DNA of 64,000 nt, taken from NCBI RefSeq assembly GCF_004803695.1, contig NZ_CP039393.1:3100001-3164000 (forward strand), read 5' to 3'. The notes below the pieces were generated by a model. The model had not been told where the DNA came from and did no database searches. It saw only the letters and a program-made list of their open reading frames with translations. Within the stretch, counting starts at the first letter, position 1. Each line of letters opens with the position of its first letter. Below, piece after piece: positions 1 through 8,974 of the stretch. This DNA comes from Muribaculum gordoncarteri. GTDB taxonomy: Bacteria; Bacteroidota; Bacteroidia; Bacteroidales; Muribaculaceae. A program made the translations under genes and the position numbers.

Positions 1-51
1 GTGGGCATAATGCTTGCCGTTATAACTTTTGTGACATTGAAAATACGATAG
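1..51 (+). CDS. mraY: Phospho-N-acetylmuramoyl-pentapeptide-transferase, C-terminal end (partial)
   Basis: Only the last 16 codons and a TAG stop are in the window. They read VGIMLAVITFVTLKIR, a hydrophobic final segment with a basic end, as expected for the last membrane helix of MraY, which makes lipid I from UDP-MurNAc-pentapeptide. The call rests mostly on position: murD follows 20 bp later, as in the dcw cluster of Bacteroidota. Confidence 0.75.
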   Translation: MGIMLAVITFVTLKIR

Positions 52-71
52 AAGAACTTTAATACAAGACT

Positions 72-1415
72 ATGAATAAAAAGATTGTAGTTCTCGGTGG
101 TGGTGAAAGCGGTGTCGGAGCCGCAATTCTTGCCAAGGATAAAGGAATGGATGTGTTTTTGTCGGACTACGGCAAAATCGCGCCTCACTATAAGCAACAG
201 CTGATCGACGAGGGAATCGCCTGGGAAGAGGGCGGTCATGATGAGTCGCGCATACTTGCGGCCGATGAGGTGATCAAGAGCCCCGGAATCGCTCCCACGG
301 CTCCCATAATGGTGAAGATTGCCGAGCGCGGCATACCGGTAATTTCGGAAATCGAGTTTGCCGGACGATACACCGATGCCAAGATGGTGTGCATAACGGG
401 AAGTAACGGTAAGACTACCACAACGCTTCTCACCTACCACATTCTCAAGAACGCCGGTATCAATGTCGGCCTTGCGGGAAATGTGGGTAGCAGCCTCGCC
501 CTTCAGGTGGCCCGCGAGCATCATGATGTCTACGTGATTGAGCTGAGCAGCTTCCAGCTTGAGAATATGTATGAATTCAAGGCCAATATCGCCGTGATGC
601 TTAACATAACGCCCGACCATCTCGACCGCTACGACTATAAGATGCAGAACTATGTCAACGCCAAGTTCCGCATAATCCGAAACCTCACTCCCGAGGATGC
701 CTTCATCTTCTGGCAGGACGACCCCGTGATTCAGGCTCAGCTGCGTCAGGTGACTACCGAGGCCCGGATGTATCCCTTCAGCGAACATCTCGAAAAGGAT
801 GTCGACGCATATATCGACGCTGACGACGAACTGGTACTCAATACTTCCCACACTTCGTTGAAAATGCCTCGCAATCATCTTGCCTTGCACGGATTGCACA
901 ATCTCTACAACTCCATGGCGGCAGGTCTGTCGGCCTGTCTGCTCGACATACGCAAGGAGGACATACGCCGCGCTCTTGAGGACTTTGAGGGCGTTGAGCA
1001 TCGCCTTGAATATGTAGCCACTGTCAACGGTGTGCGTTACATAAACGACTCAAAGGCTACCAATGTCAACTCATGCTGGTATGCTCTTGAAAGCATGCCC
1101 AAGGGCGTAGTGCTCATCCTTGGCGGCAAGGACAAGGGCAATGATTATACCGAGATAGAGTCTCTCGTAAAGGAGAAGGTGAAGGCCATCGTGTGCATGG
1201 GCAAGGACAATGCCAAGCTGCTCGATTTCTTCACTGGCAAGGTCGATGCCATATACGACACCCACTCACTGCAGGATGCCGTCGACACTTGTGCCGCTAT
1301 AGCCGCATCGGGCGACACGGTGCTGCTGTCGCCCTGCTGTGCAAGCTTCGACCTGTTCAGCAGCTACGAGGACCGAGGCCGTCAGTTCAAGGATGCCGTA
1401 AAACGCCTCAAATAA
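72..1415 (+). CDS. murD: UDP-N-acetylmuramoyl-L-alanine--D-glutamate ligase (MurD)
   Basis: This cytoplasmic ligase adds D-glutamate to UDP-MurNAc-L-Ala in peptidoglycan precursor synthesis. The 447 residues are the usual length. Residues 1-20 form a Rossmann-like UDP-binding start (VVLGGGESGVG), the ATP P-loop TGSNGKTTTT lies at about 109-118, and ELSSFQLE at about 157-164 is a typical Mur ligase segment. The C-terminal third carries the substrate domain (HRLEYV, NDSKATN, GGKDKG). It sits between the mraY end and ftsW and is probably co-transcribed with both. The ATG at 72 gives the expected N-terminus with no extension. Confidence 0.97.
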   Translation: MNKKIVVLGGGESGVGAAILAKDKGMDVFLSDYGKIAPHYKQQLIDEGIAWEEGGHDESRILAADEVIKSPGIAPTAPIMVKIAERGIPVISEIEFAGRYTDAKMVCITGSNGKTTTTLLTYHILKNAGINVGLAGNVGSSLALQVAREHHDVYVIELSSFQLENMYEFKANIAVMLNITPDHLDRYDYKMQNYVNAKFRIIRNLTPEDAFIFWQDDPVIQAQLRQVTTEARMYPFSEHLEKDVDAYIDADDELVLNTSHTSLKMPRNHLALHGLHNLYNSMAAGLSACLLDIRKEDIRRALEDFEGVEHRLEYVATVNGVRYINDSKATNVNSCWYALESMPKGVVLILGGKDKGNDYTEIESLVKEKVKAIVCMGKDNAKLLDFFTGKVDAIYDTHSLQDAVDTCAAIAASGDTVLLSPCCASFDLFSSYEDRGRQFKDAVKRLK

Positions 1416-1454
1416 ACTATAAACCCTACTCTCTCACGCTTAACACCTTAAAAA

Positions 1455-2771
1455 ATGGAAGCCACTGAATCAGCCCCCGCATCAGGTGCTCATGTAGCCG
1501 AGGCAAAGCCTGCGATAACCTATAAACGACACGGCGACAAGTCGATATGGGGTATATTCATAACATTGTGTATCATCTCGGTAATCGAGCTCTACAGCGC
1601 ATCGAGCCGTGAGGTCGCCGCAGCCGGAGTCTACGGCCCCATAATGCGTCACTGTTTCCTGTTGGGAATGGGTGTGTGCATCGTGTTGCTGCTTGAGAGG
1701 CTGCATTACAAGGCATTTTTTGCCTGTGCATGGGTCATCGCGTTCCTGAGTATGGGCATGATGCTCTATGTCACTCTTTTCGGAGAGATTGTCAACGGTG
1801 CGCGGCGTAGTTTCAGTCTTATGGGTATAACGATTCAGCCGTCGGAGTTCATCAAGTTGTCGGCCGTGCTCGTTATCGCTCAGATAATGTCGAAGTCGCA
1901 GCGACCCAAGGCCATCGGTGTGCGCACACAGGGCGTTGTCCTGTCGGCCATCATGGTGCTGCTGTTCGGCGGATTGCTGTTCAAGCAGGGATTGACCAAT
2001 ACTATCCTGCTCATGTCAATCAGTATGGCCATGATTGCCATCGGAGGCACCGAGCTTAAGAAGATGCTGTGTGTCGGCCTCGTATATGCCGTTATAGGCG
2101 GCGGCGTGGTGTTCGCCAAGTTCATGTCGGAGGGCGACAGCAAGGCAAAGGGCGATGAGATAGCCACTACCGAGCAGGCGCTTACCACCGATAAGCGACA
2201 CGGCACATGGCAGGCGCGTCTTGACCGATTCTTCTCGGATGTGCCTAAATATGAGGAGGAGATTACGGCCAAGAACCGTCAGGAGATGTACTCCTACATG
2301 GCTCAGGCCAACGGCGGCGTATTCGGCGTCTTCCCCGGCAATTCGCGTGAAACGGCCCGCTTGCCGCTTGCTTTTTCCGACTATATATTCTCGATTATAA
2401 TCGAGGACCTCGGATTTGTGGGCGGGGTGGGATTGCTCATCCTCTATCTGTGGCTGTTGGCTCGTGCCGGAATCATTGCCAAGAAGTGTCACCGCGCCTT
2501 CCCCGTGCTTCTTGTCATGGGTATGGCTGTGATGATAGTGCTCCAGGCGCTGTTCCACATGGCCATCACTACCGGCACATTCCCCGTTTCGGGACAGCCG
2601 TTGCCGCTTATATCCAAGGGCGGTACATCGATCATCGTGACATCGATAGCCATAGGCGCGATGTTGAGCGTGAGCCGCACCGCCGTGCAGAACGGTAACC
2701 GTCAGGAGGTAAAGGAGGAGCTGAACGCACTTCCCGAGGAGCTGCGTGCCGAGAATCCGGTTCAGTTGTAA
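1455..2771 (+). CDS. ftsW: Peptidoglycan glycosyltransferase FtsW (SEDS family)
   Basis: A polytopic inner-membrane SEDS protein that polymerises septal lipid II glycan strands together with a class B PBP. The 438 residues have about ten hydrophobic segments. The family motif QPSEFIKL lies near residues 128-135, and SGQPLPLISKGGTS near the C-terminus is the other SEDS signature. The soluble N-terminal 28 residues are alanine and acid rich. A large hydrophilic loop at about 230-275 (KAKGDEIATTEQ onward) is the periplasmic loop, rather long here. The gene is 39 bp downstream of murD and overlaps no neighbour once the later murG start is accepted. Confidence 0.96.
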   Translation: MEATESAPASGAHVAEAKPAITYKRHGDKSIWGIFITLCIISVIELYSASSREVAAAGVYGPIMRHCFLLGMGVCIVLLLERLHYKAFFACAWVIAFLSMGMMLYVTLFGEIVNGARRSFSLMGITIQPSEFIKLSAVLVIAQIMSKSQRPKAIGVRTQGVVLSAIMVLLFGGLLFKQGLTNTILLMSISMAMIAIGGTELKKMLCVGLVYAVIGGGVVFAKFMSEGDSKAKGDEIATTEQALTTDKRHGTWQARLDRFFSDVPKYEEEITAKNRQEMYSYMAQANGGVFGVFPGNSRETARLPLAFSDYIFSIIIEDLGFVGGVGLLILYLWLLARAGIIAKKCHRAFPVLLVMGMAVMIVLQALFHMAITTGTFPVSGQPLPLISKGGTSIIVTSIAIGAMLSVSRTAVQNGNRQEVKEELNALPEELRAENPVQL

Positions 2772-2793
2772 AAAACAAGATATTTTATCCGTT

Positions 2794-3906
2794 ATGGAAC
2801 AAAAACATTATAACGTGCTTATAAGCGGAGGGGGCACCGGAGGACACATCTTCCCGGCTCTCTCCATTGCCAACGCCTTGAAGCGCAGGGATAAGCTCAC
2901 CAATATACTTTTCGTAGGAGCCGAAGGCCGCATGGAGATGGAGAGGGTGCCGGCTGCCGGATATGAGATTGTGGGACTCCCCGTCAGCGGATTCAACCGC
3001 AAGAACATGTTGAGCAATGTTAAGGTGCTCTTCAAGCTCATGAAGAGCATGATGAAGGCCAAGCGCGTGCTCAAGGATTTCAAGCCCGACATTGCTGTGG
3101 GGGTAGGCGGATATGCCAGCGGTCCCATGCTGAAGGAGGCTCAGAAGTGCGGCGTGCCCACGCTGTTGCAGGAGCAGAACTCCTATGCGGGCGTCACCAA
3201 CAAGCTTCTTGCCAAGAAGGCCGATGCAATATGCGTGGCCTACTCGGGCATGGAGCGTTTCTTTCCCGCCGACAAGATAATTCTCACAGGAAATCCCGTG
3301 CGAGCCGACCTGCTTAATGTCACGGCGACAAAGGAGGAGGCTCGAAAGAGCCTTGGCGTGCCTGTTGACCGCAAGTTAGTGCTTGTGGTGGGTGGAAGCC
3401 TCGGCGCACGCACCATCAATGAAAGCATTGCCGCCGCGCTCGACAAGATTGAGTATGAAGGAGCATTTGTGCTGTGGCAGACAGGAAAACTCTACGATGA
3501 GGAGTGTCAGGCTATCGCAAAGCGTCACCCCGGAGTGGTGAAGGCTGTGCCGTTCATTTCCGACATGGCGCTGGCCTACCGTGCCGCCGACATTGTGGTG
3601 TCACGTGCCGGAGCGGGTACCATCTCCGAGCTGCAGCTTATCGGTCTTCCCGTTGTGCTGATTCCGTCGCCCAATGTGGCCGAGGATCATCAGCGCAAGA
3701 ATGCCGAGGCTCTCGTACAATGCGATGCCGCAGTGATGATTCTCGATGCCGATGCCCGTGAGAAACTCGGCGACGAGGTAGTGGCACTGCTCGGCGACGA
3801 GAAGCGTTGCAACCTCCTTGCCGAAAACGTGCGCCGCATGGCGTTACGTGACTCCGACGAGGTAATTGTCGATACTATCTACAAGATATTGAATAATCCG
3901 AAATAA
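2794..3906 (+). CDS. murG: UDP-N-acetylglucosamine--lipid I GlcNAc transferase (MurG)
   Basis: MurG adds GlcNAc to lipid I on the inner face of the membrane, giving lipid II. At 370 residues it is the normal size. The glycine-rich loop SGGGTGGHIFPAL is at residues 11-23, a second one (VVGGSLGARTINE) opens the C-terminal Rossmann domain, and SRAGAGTISEL plus the HQRKNA stretch form the UDP-GlcNAc site. The reading frame is open back to 2746, but the ATG at 2794 gives the family N-terminus (MEQKHYNVLISGGG) and avoids overlap with ftsW, so it was chosen. murC starts 2 bp after the stop. Confidence 0.97.
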   Translation: MEQKHYNVLISGGGTGGHIFPALSIANALKRRDKLTNILFVGAEGRMEMERVPAAGYEIVGLPVSGFNRKNMLSNVKVLFKLMKSMMKAKRVLKDFKPDIAVGVGGYASGPMLKEAQKCGVPTLLQEQNSYAGVTNKLLAKKADAICVAYSGMERFFPADKIILTGNPVRADLLNVTATKEEARKSLGVPVDRKLVLVVGGSLGARTINESIAAALDKIEYEGAFVLWQTGKLYDEECQAIAKRHPGVVKAVPFISDMALAYRAADIVVSRAGAGTISELQLIGLPVVLIPSPNVAEDHQRKNAEALVQCDAAVMILDADAREKLGDEVVALLGDEKRCNLLAENVRRMALRDSDEVIVDTIYKILNNPK

Positions 3907-3908
3907 CG

Positions 3909-5288
3909 ATGTCACATAAAAAGATATACTTTGCAGGTGCCGGAGGTATAGGCATGGCCGCCCTTGAGCGTTACTTCCTTGCCAAAGGGTGCCGGGTTGC
4001 GGGTTATGACCGCACTCCCACCGACCTTACACGCGCACTGCAGGACGAAGGGGTTGAGATAACGTTTGACGAGTCGGTCGAGGCCATTCCCGCCGACTTC
4101 AAAGGCTGCCCCGAGGAGGTGCTTGTCGTCTACACTCCCGCGTTGCCCGACATGCATCCTGGATTGAGCTATTTCCGTGAAAACGGTTACGAAGTTGTGA
4201 AGCGTGCCGCGGTGCTCGGCAACATAACGCGTGACACCAAGGGACTCTGTTTCGCGGGAACTCACGGCAAGACCACTACATCGTCAATGGCCGCACACAT
4301 CCTGAATACCTGCAAGGTGGGATGTAACGCATTTCTCGGCGGCATCTTGCGCAACTACAACAGCAATCTGCTGCTCAGCGCCACTTCGCCCTATTCGGTG
4401 ATAGAGGCCGATGAATACGACCGTTCGTTCCACCATCTGCGCCCCTACATCGCCGTCATCACCGCCACCGATCCCGACCATCTCGACATATACGGCACCG
4501 AGGAGGCTTATCTGGAGAGCTTCGCCCACTTCACCGAGCTGATAAAGCCGGGCGGCATGCTTGTGGTTCACGAGGACCTGAAGCTGAAGCCGAGAGTGCC
4601 CGAAGGAGTGAAGATCTACACCTATTCGCGTGACAAGGGCGATTTTCATGCTGAAAACATTCGTCGTGGCAACGGTGAGATAACGTTTGACATCGTGACG
4701 CCTTCGGAAACCGTGCGTGACATAACGCTCGGCGTCCCTGTCGAAATCAACATCGAGAATGCTATCGCCGCATTTGCCGCCTGTTACCTTACAGGCGACA
4801 TCGAGATCGATGCCGCACGCGATGCCATCGCCTCCTTCATGGGCCCCAAGCGGCGATTCGAGTTCTGGCTTAAGGAGCCGGGTGCCGAGGGACGCGCCAT
4901 AATCGACGACTACGCCCATCATCCCGATGAGCTGAGGGCATCGATAATGTCGGTGAAGTCGCTCTATCCGGGTCGCAGGCTCACGGTGGCGTTCCAGCCC
5001 CATCTCTATTCGCGCACACGTGACTTCGCTCCTGAATTTGCCGCGTCATTGTCGCTTGCCGACGAGGTTATACTGCTTGACATATATCCCGCCCGCGAGG
5101 AACCGATTCCCGGAGTTACTTCCGAAATCATATTCAATGACATAAAATGCAAGGATAAAGTCATGATTGATAAGCAACATTTGACAGAAACAATAAAAAA
5201 TCGTAACTTTGAAATCCTGCTGACTGTTGGTGCAGGGGACATTTGCAACTATTTACCCGAAATTGTTAAAAACGTTAATCTCCGTTGA
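3909..5288 (+). CDS. murC: UDP-N-acetylmuramate--L-alanine ligase (MurC)
   Basis: The first amino-acid-adding Mur ligase, joining L-alanine to UDP-MurNAc. The 459 residues include an N-terminal nucleotide-fold motif (FAGAGGIGM, 8-16), the P-loop GTHGKTTTSSM at 118-128, EADEYDRSFHHL around 158-169, and DDYAHHPDELRA in the C-terminal domain. These are MurC hallmarks and separate it from Mpl by context. It is tightly packed: 2 bp after murG, and its TGA overlaps the ATG of ftsQ, which suggests translational coupling. Confidence 0.97.
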   Translation: MSHKKIYFAGAGGIGMAALERYFLAKGCRVAGYDRTPTDLTRALQDEGVEITFDESVEAIPADFKGCPEEVLVVYTPALPDMHPGLSYFRENGYEVVKRAAVLGNITRDTKGLCFAGTHGKTTTSSMAAHILNTCKVGCNAFLGGILRNYNSNLLLSATSPYSVIEADEYDRSFHHLRPYIAVITATDPDHLDIYGTEEAYLESFAHFTELIKPGGMLVVHEDLKLKPRVPEGVKIYTYSRDKGDFHAENIRRGNGEITFDIVTPSETVRDITLGVPVEINIENAIAAFAACYLTGDIEIDAARDAIASFMGPKRRFEFWLKEPGAEGRAIIDDYAHHPDELRASIMSVKSLYPGRRLTVAFQPHLYSRTRDFAPEFAASLSLADEVILLDIYPAREEPIPGVTSEIIFNDIKCKDKVMIDKQHLTETIKNRNFEILLTVGAGDICNYLPEIVKNVNLR

Positions 5289-6142
5289 TGAAGAAGTTTC
5301 TTAAGTGCTTGATTTCGATATTGCTGTTATGTTATCTCATCGGTGCCGTCGCCTGGTCGCGATTGCAGGCACGCGATGTGATGTGCAGCGGTGTCGCCAT
5401 TGTAGTGCTTGACTCTTTGAATTCCAACTTCGTCACCGCTCATGAGATAGCGCGCGAGCTCGGCGATTTCAGCAACGATGCTCCCTCGATGAAGCTCACC
5501 GACATCGACACCGACAGCATTGAGCGACGCCTCGGCCTCATCGATAAGATCGAGAGCGTCCAGTGTCGCATATACACCGACAACACCGTGCGCATCGACA
5601 TTGATCCGCTTCACCCGGTGCTGCGAGTGTTTGACCGCAATAAATCCTACTACATCAACAAGGATGGAAAGCGCATTTCGGCTACGGCGCGTTACCACAC
5701 CGACCTGCCTGTCGTTTCGGGACATTTCGACTCGACATTCCGGGCCGTGTCGCTGCTGCCGCTTGTGCGTTACATAAACTCCGATTCGACATGGAATGCG
5801 CTCGTGACGCAAATTAAAGTCGACGGCCCCAACAATATAATACTTGTCCCCGTAATTCACGGCCATGTCATAAATATAGGCGACATGGAACACCTTGACA
5901 GCAAGTTTGATCGTATACGGATGGCCTATACCGATATTCTTCCGGTGAAAGGCTGGAACTATTACGACACTATTTCTGTTAAATGGGGAGGACAGATTGT
6001 TGCCACGCGACGCGCCAAGGCTCTTCATCACACCGTGAGCGCGGTCGATCTTGAAGCCGAGCACGAGGAGCCCGATTTGGGCACGATGCTTGCCGGCGAT
6101 ACGGCAGGAGTGGTGTCATCCAATGCGAAAAGGAGTAATTAA
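5288..6142 (+). CDS. ftsQ: Cell division protein FtsQ
   Basis: A bitopic divisome protein that links cytoplasmic and periplasmic division components. The 284-residue protein has a short basic N-terminus, one membrane helix at about 5-23 (FLKCLISILLLCYLIGAVAW), then a periplasmic region resembling a degenerate POTRA/FtsQ fold. Sequence conservation of FtsQ is weak, so the call leans on the position between murC and ftsA and on the topology. A TTG one codon upstream (5285) is possible, but the ATG at 5288 overlaps the murC stop in a TGATG arrangement and is preferred. Confidence 0.9.
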   Translation: MKKFLKCLISILLLCYLIGAVAWSRLQARDVMCSGVAIVVLDSLNSNFVTAHEIARELGDFSNDAPSMKLTDIDTDSIERRLGLIDKIESVQCRIYTDNTVRIDIDPLHPVLRVFDRNKSYYINKDGKRISATARYHTDLPVVSGHFDSTFRAVSLLPLVRYINSDSTWNALVTQIKVDGPNNIILVPVIHGHVINIGDMEHLDSKFDRIRMAYTDILPVKGWNYYDTISVKWGGQIVATRRAKALHHTVSAVDLEAEHEEPDLGTMLAGDTAGVVSSNAKRSN

Positions 6143-6180
6143 TTGAAAAAGAATATAATAAATACCTCGTTCAAAACAAT

Positions 6181-7554
6181 ATGGAACAAAAATACATAGT
6201 TGCCTTGGAAATCGGCAGTTCCCACATCAGGGCTGCTGTCGGCGTAGTCGATGAGTCGGGAGTGCTGACCATACTTGCCGTAGAGGATGAAAACGCAATA
6301 AATGTAGTGCGTTACGGCTGGATACAGAATGTCGAGGAGGTGAGCAACCGCATAAACAAGCTCATCAAGAAGCTCGAGAACTATCAGAGCATCTCTCCCC
6401 GTAAAATCAAGTCGGTGTATGTTTCTATAGGCGGACGCTCGACTATGGCCACTTCGCGCCAGATTGTGCGTCACTTTGACGACGGGGTTGACATAACCGA
6501 TAAAATCATTCAGCAGATAAAGGACGAAGCCCGTCAGATGGTGGTTTCCGACCGCAAGGTTATCGAGGTGCTTCCGCGTGAATTTGCCGTCGACAATCTC
6601 GACTGTCCAAATCCCGTGGGAACGGTGGGCCGAAATATAAAGGCCGAGATAAATCTTGTGACATGCAAGCCCGTCATCGGCTACAGCAACATTCAGCGTG
6701 CCGTGACCGAGCGTCAGCAGCTCAATATAAAGGGTGAGATTGTGCGTCAGTCGGCCATCGCCGACCTCGTGCTAACTTCCGATGAGAAGAAGCTCGGCTG
6801 CATGCTTGTCGATTTCGGTGCCGAAACCACAACCGTGTCGATGTACAAGAACGGAACGTTGCGTTATTTTGAAACCCTTCCGCTCGGTTCGCGCAACATA
6901 ACGCGCGACATCATGTCGCTCAATCACACCGAGGAGAATGCCGAACAGCTCAAGAAGGTGCTCGGCGATGTGGTCAACGTAGAGCCCAACTACCGCAAGC
7001 ATGACTTCGACGGTGACGCAACCGAGGTCAACAACTATGTGCGCGCACGTGCCGGCGAGATAATCGTCAACATAATCGAGCAGCCCAAGTATGCAGGCTA
7101 CAAGATTTCGAGCGACTTGCCCGGCGGAATAATCATCGTCGGAGCAGGAGCCAAGCTTAAGGGATTCACCGACCAGCTTGCATCGCAGAGCGGATTGAAC
7201 GTGCGTCTTGGTAACATCCCCGGAACTATACGCATCTCCGATCCCAAGCTGCAGTCGCTTGATTTTATCGATGTCATAGCACTGTTGAACGCCGCAGCCC
7301 GCCGCAATCCTCAGGAGTGTACCGAAGTGCCCGTTCAGGTTAATGTCACCTACGATTACGATGACAGCTACGACGAAGATGACGACGACGAACCCGGCCC
7401 CCGTCCCATAAAAGGCAAAGAAAAGAAGGAGAAGAAAGAGAAGAAACCCAAGGTTGAGGAGAAGCGCGAGCCCAAGGGCCCGAGCAAGCTCTCACAGTGG
7501 AAGGATCGACTCGCTACAATGCTCTTCAATGAGGCCGACGAAAATGATGAGTAA
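6181..7554 (+). CDS. ftsA: Cell division protein FtsA
   Basis: An actin-like ATPase that anchors FtsZ to the inner membrane and recruits later division proteins. The 457 residues start with a phosphate-1 type segment (VALEIGSSHIRAAVG). The 1C/SHS2 region follows, then DFGAETTTVSMY and a GGIIIVGAGAKLKGF adenosine motif. Compared with the E. coli protein it has a long charged C-terminal linker: an Asp-rich run followed by many Lys/Glu residues at about 395-435. It ends in a short helix (LSQWKDRLATMLF) that is probably the membrane-targeting tail. It lies 38 bp after ftsQ and 35 bp before ftsZ. Confidence 0.96.
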   Translation: MEQKYIVALEIGSSHIRAAVGVVDESGVLTILAVEDENAINVVRYGWIQNVEEVSNRINKLIKKLENYQSISPRKIKSVYVSIGGRSTMATSRQIVRHFDDGVDITDKIIQQIKDEARQMVVSDRKVIEVLPREFAVDNLDCPNPVGTVGRNIKAEINLVTCKPVIGYSNIQRAVTERQQLNIKGEIVRQSAIADLVLTSDEKKLGCMLVDFGAETTTVSMYKNGTLRYFETLPLGSRNITRDIMSLNHTEENAEQLKKVLGDVVNVEPNYRKHDFDGDATEVNNYVRARAGEIIVNIIEQPKYAGYKISSDLPGGIIIVGAGAKLKGFTDQLASQSGLNVRLGNIPGTIRISDPKLQSLDFIDVIALLNAAARRNPQECTEVPVQVNVTYDYDDSYDEDDDDEPGPRPIKGKEKKEKKEKKPKVEEKREPKGPSKLSQWKDRLATMLFNEADENDE

Positions 7555-7589
7555 CTTAAATTGAAAACTTAATAACGATAACAAGATAT

Positions 7590-8921
7590 ATGGCACCCGA
7601 AGATATACCCGCACCCAACGAGATAGGATTTACCGATAGAGAACCTACCGATGACATCATTAAAGTAATCGGCGTAGGCGGTGGTGGAAACAATGCCGTG
7701 TCCCACATGTATGAGCAAGGCATCAAGAATGTGTCGTTTGTTATATGCAACACCGACCGGCAGGCGTTGAAAAATTCGCCTGTGCCCACCCGTGTGGAGA
7801 TAGGAAACGGCCTTGGTGCCGGAAACAAGCCTGAAATCGCCCGCGAGGCTGCCGAAGCGGCTGTCGACAAGATAAATCAGCTCTTTGACGACCACACCAA
7901 GATGGTGTTCATCACTGCCGGAATGGGTGGCGGCACAGGTACCGGAGCTGCCCCTGTAGTGGCTCGTCTGGCCAAGGAGCACGGATTGCTTACCATAGGC
8001 ATTGTCACTATACCGTTCCTCTTTGAGGGCGAGCGCAAGATTCTCAAGGCTCTGAACGGAGCCGACGAGATGAGCAAGTATGTCGATGCGCTGCTCGTAA
8101 TCAACAACCAGCGACTGACCGACATATACCCCGACCTCAACTTCGTTAACGCATTCGGTAAGGCCGACGACACTCTCACCACCGCGGCCCGCTCGATATC
8201 GGAGCTTATAACCTGCGACGGAAAAATCAACCTCGACTTCAACGATGTCGACACTACCTTGCGCGACGGTGGAGCCGCCATAATCTCTACCGGATACGGC
8301 GAGGGCGAGCAGCGTGTTACCAAGGCAATCGACGATGCCCTTAACTCGCCTCTGTTGAAGAACCGTGACATCCTGACTTCCAAGAAGTTGCTTTTCAACA
8401 TCTACTTCTCGCCCGAGGCCGAGCAGGAGTTCAAGATGGAGGAAACCGAGGAGCTCACATCGTTCATCAGCAGCATCGACTCGGATGTCGATGTTATATG
8501 GGGTGCATCCTACGACCGCACTCTCGGCGACAAGGTGAAAATTACCATTCTCGCTGCCGGATTTGATGTTACGATCGACGAGAGCAAGAGCCGCGGCACC
8601 CGCAGCCGTGTGGTCAACTTCAACCGCAACAAGAAGGAAGAGGAGCATGACGCCACACAGCGTCTTGGCGACGAGTATGGCAAGGAGGCTGTTCTGCGCA
8701 TGCAGGGCGACAAGGCCAAGGCGCGTTACATCGTGCTTACGCCTTCGCAGATGGACGACGAGCGTTCAATCGAGGCGATAGAGAAGAGCCCCACCTACAA
8801 CCGCGACAAGAAGACCTCCGACGAGATAAAGGAGATGGGTAAGAGCTCATCGGGCAATGCCGACGAACCTCGACCCAACAATGCCGCATCCAACAACTCG
8901 GGATTCAGCATTCAGTTCTAA
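7590..8921 (+). CDS. ftsZ: Cell division protein FtsZ
   Basis: The tubulin-like GTPase that forms the Z-ring. The 443 residues contain the N-terminal GVGGGGNNAVSHM loop (28-40) and the tubulin signature GGGTGTGAAP at 113-122. NADDTLTT-like and DINLDFNDV-like segments are also seen (GKADDTLTTAARS; KINLDFNDVDT). After the globular part, from about residue 330, comes a long charged, disordered linker. The last residues (NNSGFSIQF) are not the common D/E-rich, basic conserved tail. Whether this end still binds FtsA cannot be told from the sequence. It closes the dcw cluster here. Confidence 0.98.
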   Translation: MAPEDIPAPNEIGFTDREPTDDIIKVIGVGGGGNNAVSHMYEQGIKNVSFVICNTDRQALKNSPVPTRVEIGNGLGAGNKPEIAREAAEAAVDKINQLFDDHTKMVFITAGMGGGTGTGAAPVVARLAKEHGLLTIGIVTIPFLFEGERKILKALNGADEMSKYVDALLVINNQRLTDIYPDLNFVNAFGKADDTLTTAARSISELITCDGKINLDFNDVDTTLRDGGAAIISTGYGEGEQRVTKAIDDALNSPLLKNRDILTSKKLLFNIYFSPEAEQEFKMEETEELTSFISSIDSDVDVIWGASYDRTLGDKVKITILAAGFDVTIDESKSRGTRSRVVNFNRNKKEEEHDATQRLGDEYGKEAVLRMQGDKAKARYIVLTPSQMDDERSIEAIEKSPTYNRDKKTSDEIKEMGKSSSGNADEPRPNNAASNNSGFSIQF

Positions 8922-8946
8922 GTCAAAGCATTATAACTTATAAATG

Positions 8947-8974
8947 GAGGGCGTGACAATGGTGTCATGCCCTC
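8947..8974 (+). promoter_or_regulatory. 12-bp stem-loop covering the mutS start codon
   Basis: Bases 8947-8958 and 8963-8974 pair over 12 positions (one G-T pair) around a four-base ATGG loop. The mutS ATG at 8967-8969 lies in the 3' arm. There is no T run after it, so it does not look like a classical terminator for ftsZ. It could hide the start codon or stabilise the mRNA. The function is an inference. Confidence 0.5.

Noticed and set aside
7569-8648. Long antisense frame opposite ftsZ (359 codons)
   Set aside because: It is a shadow of the ftsZ codon usage, with no known family features; ftsZ on the other strand is certain.
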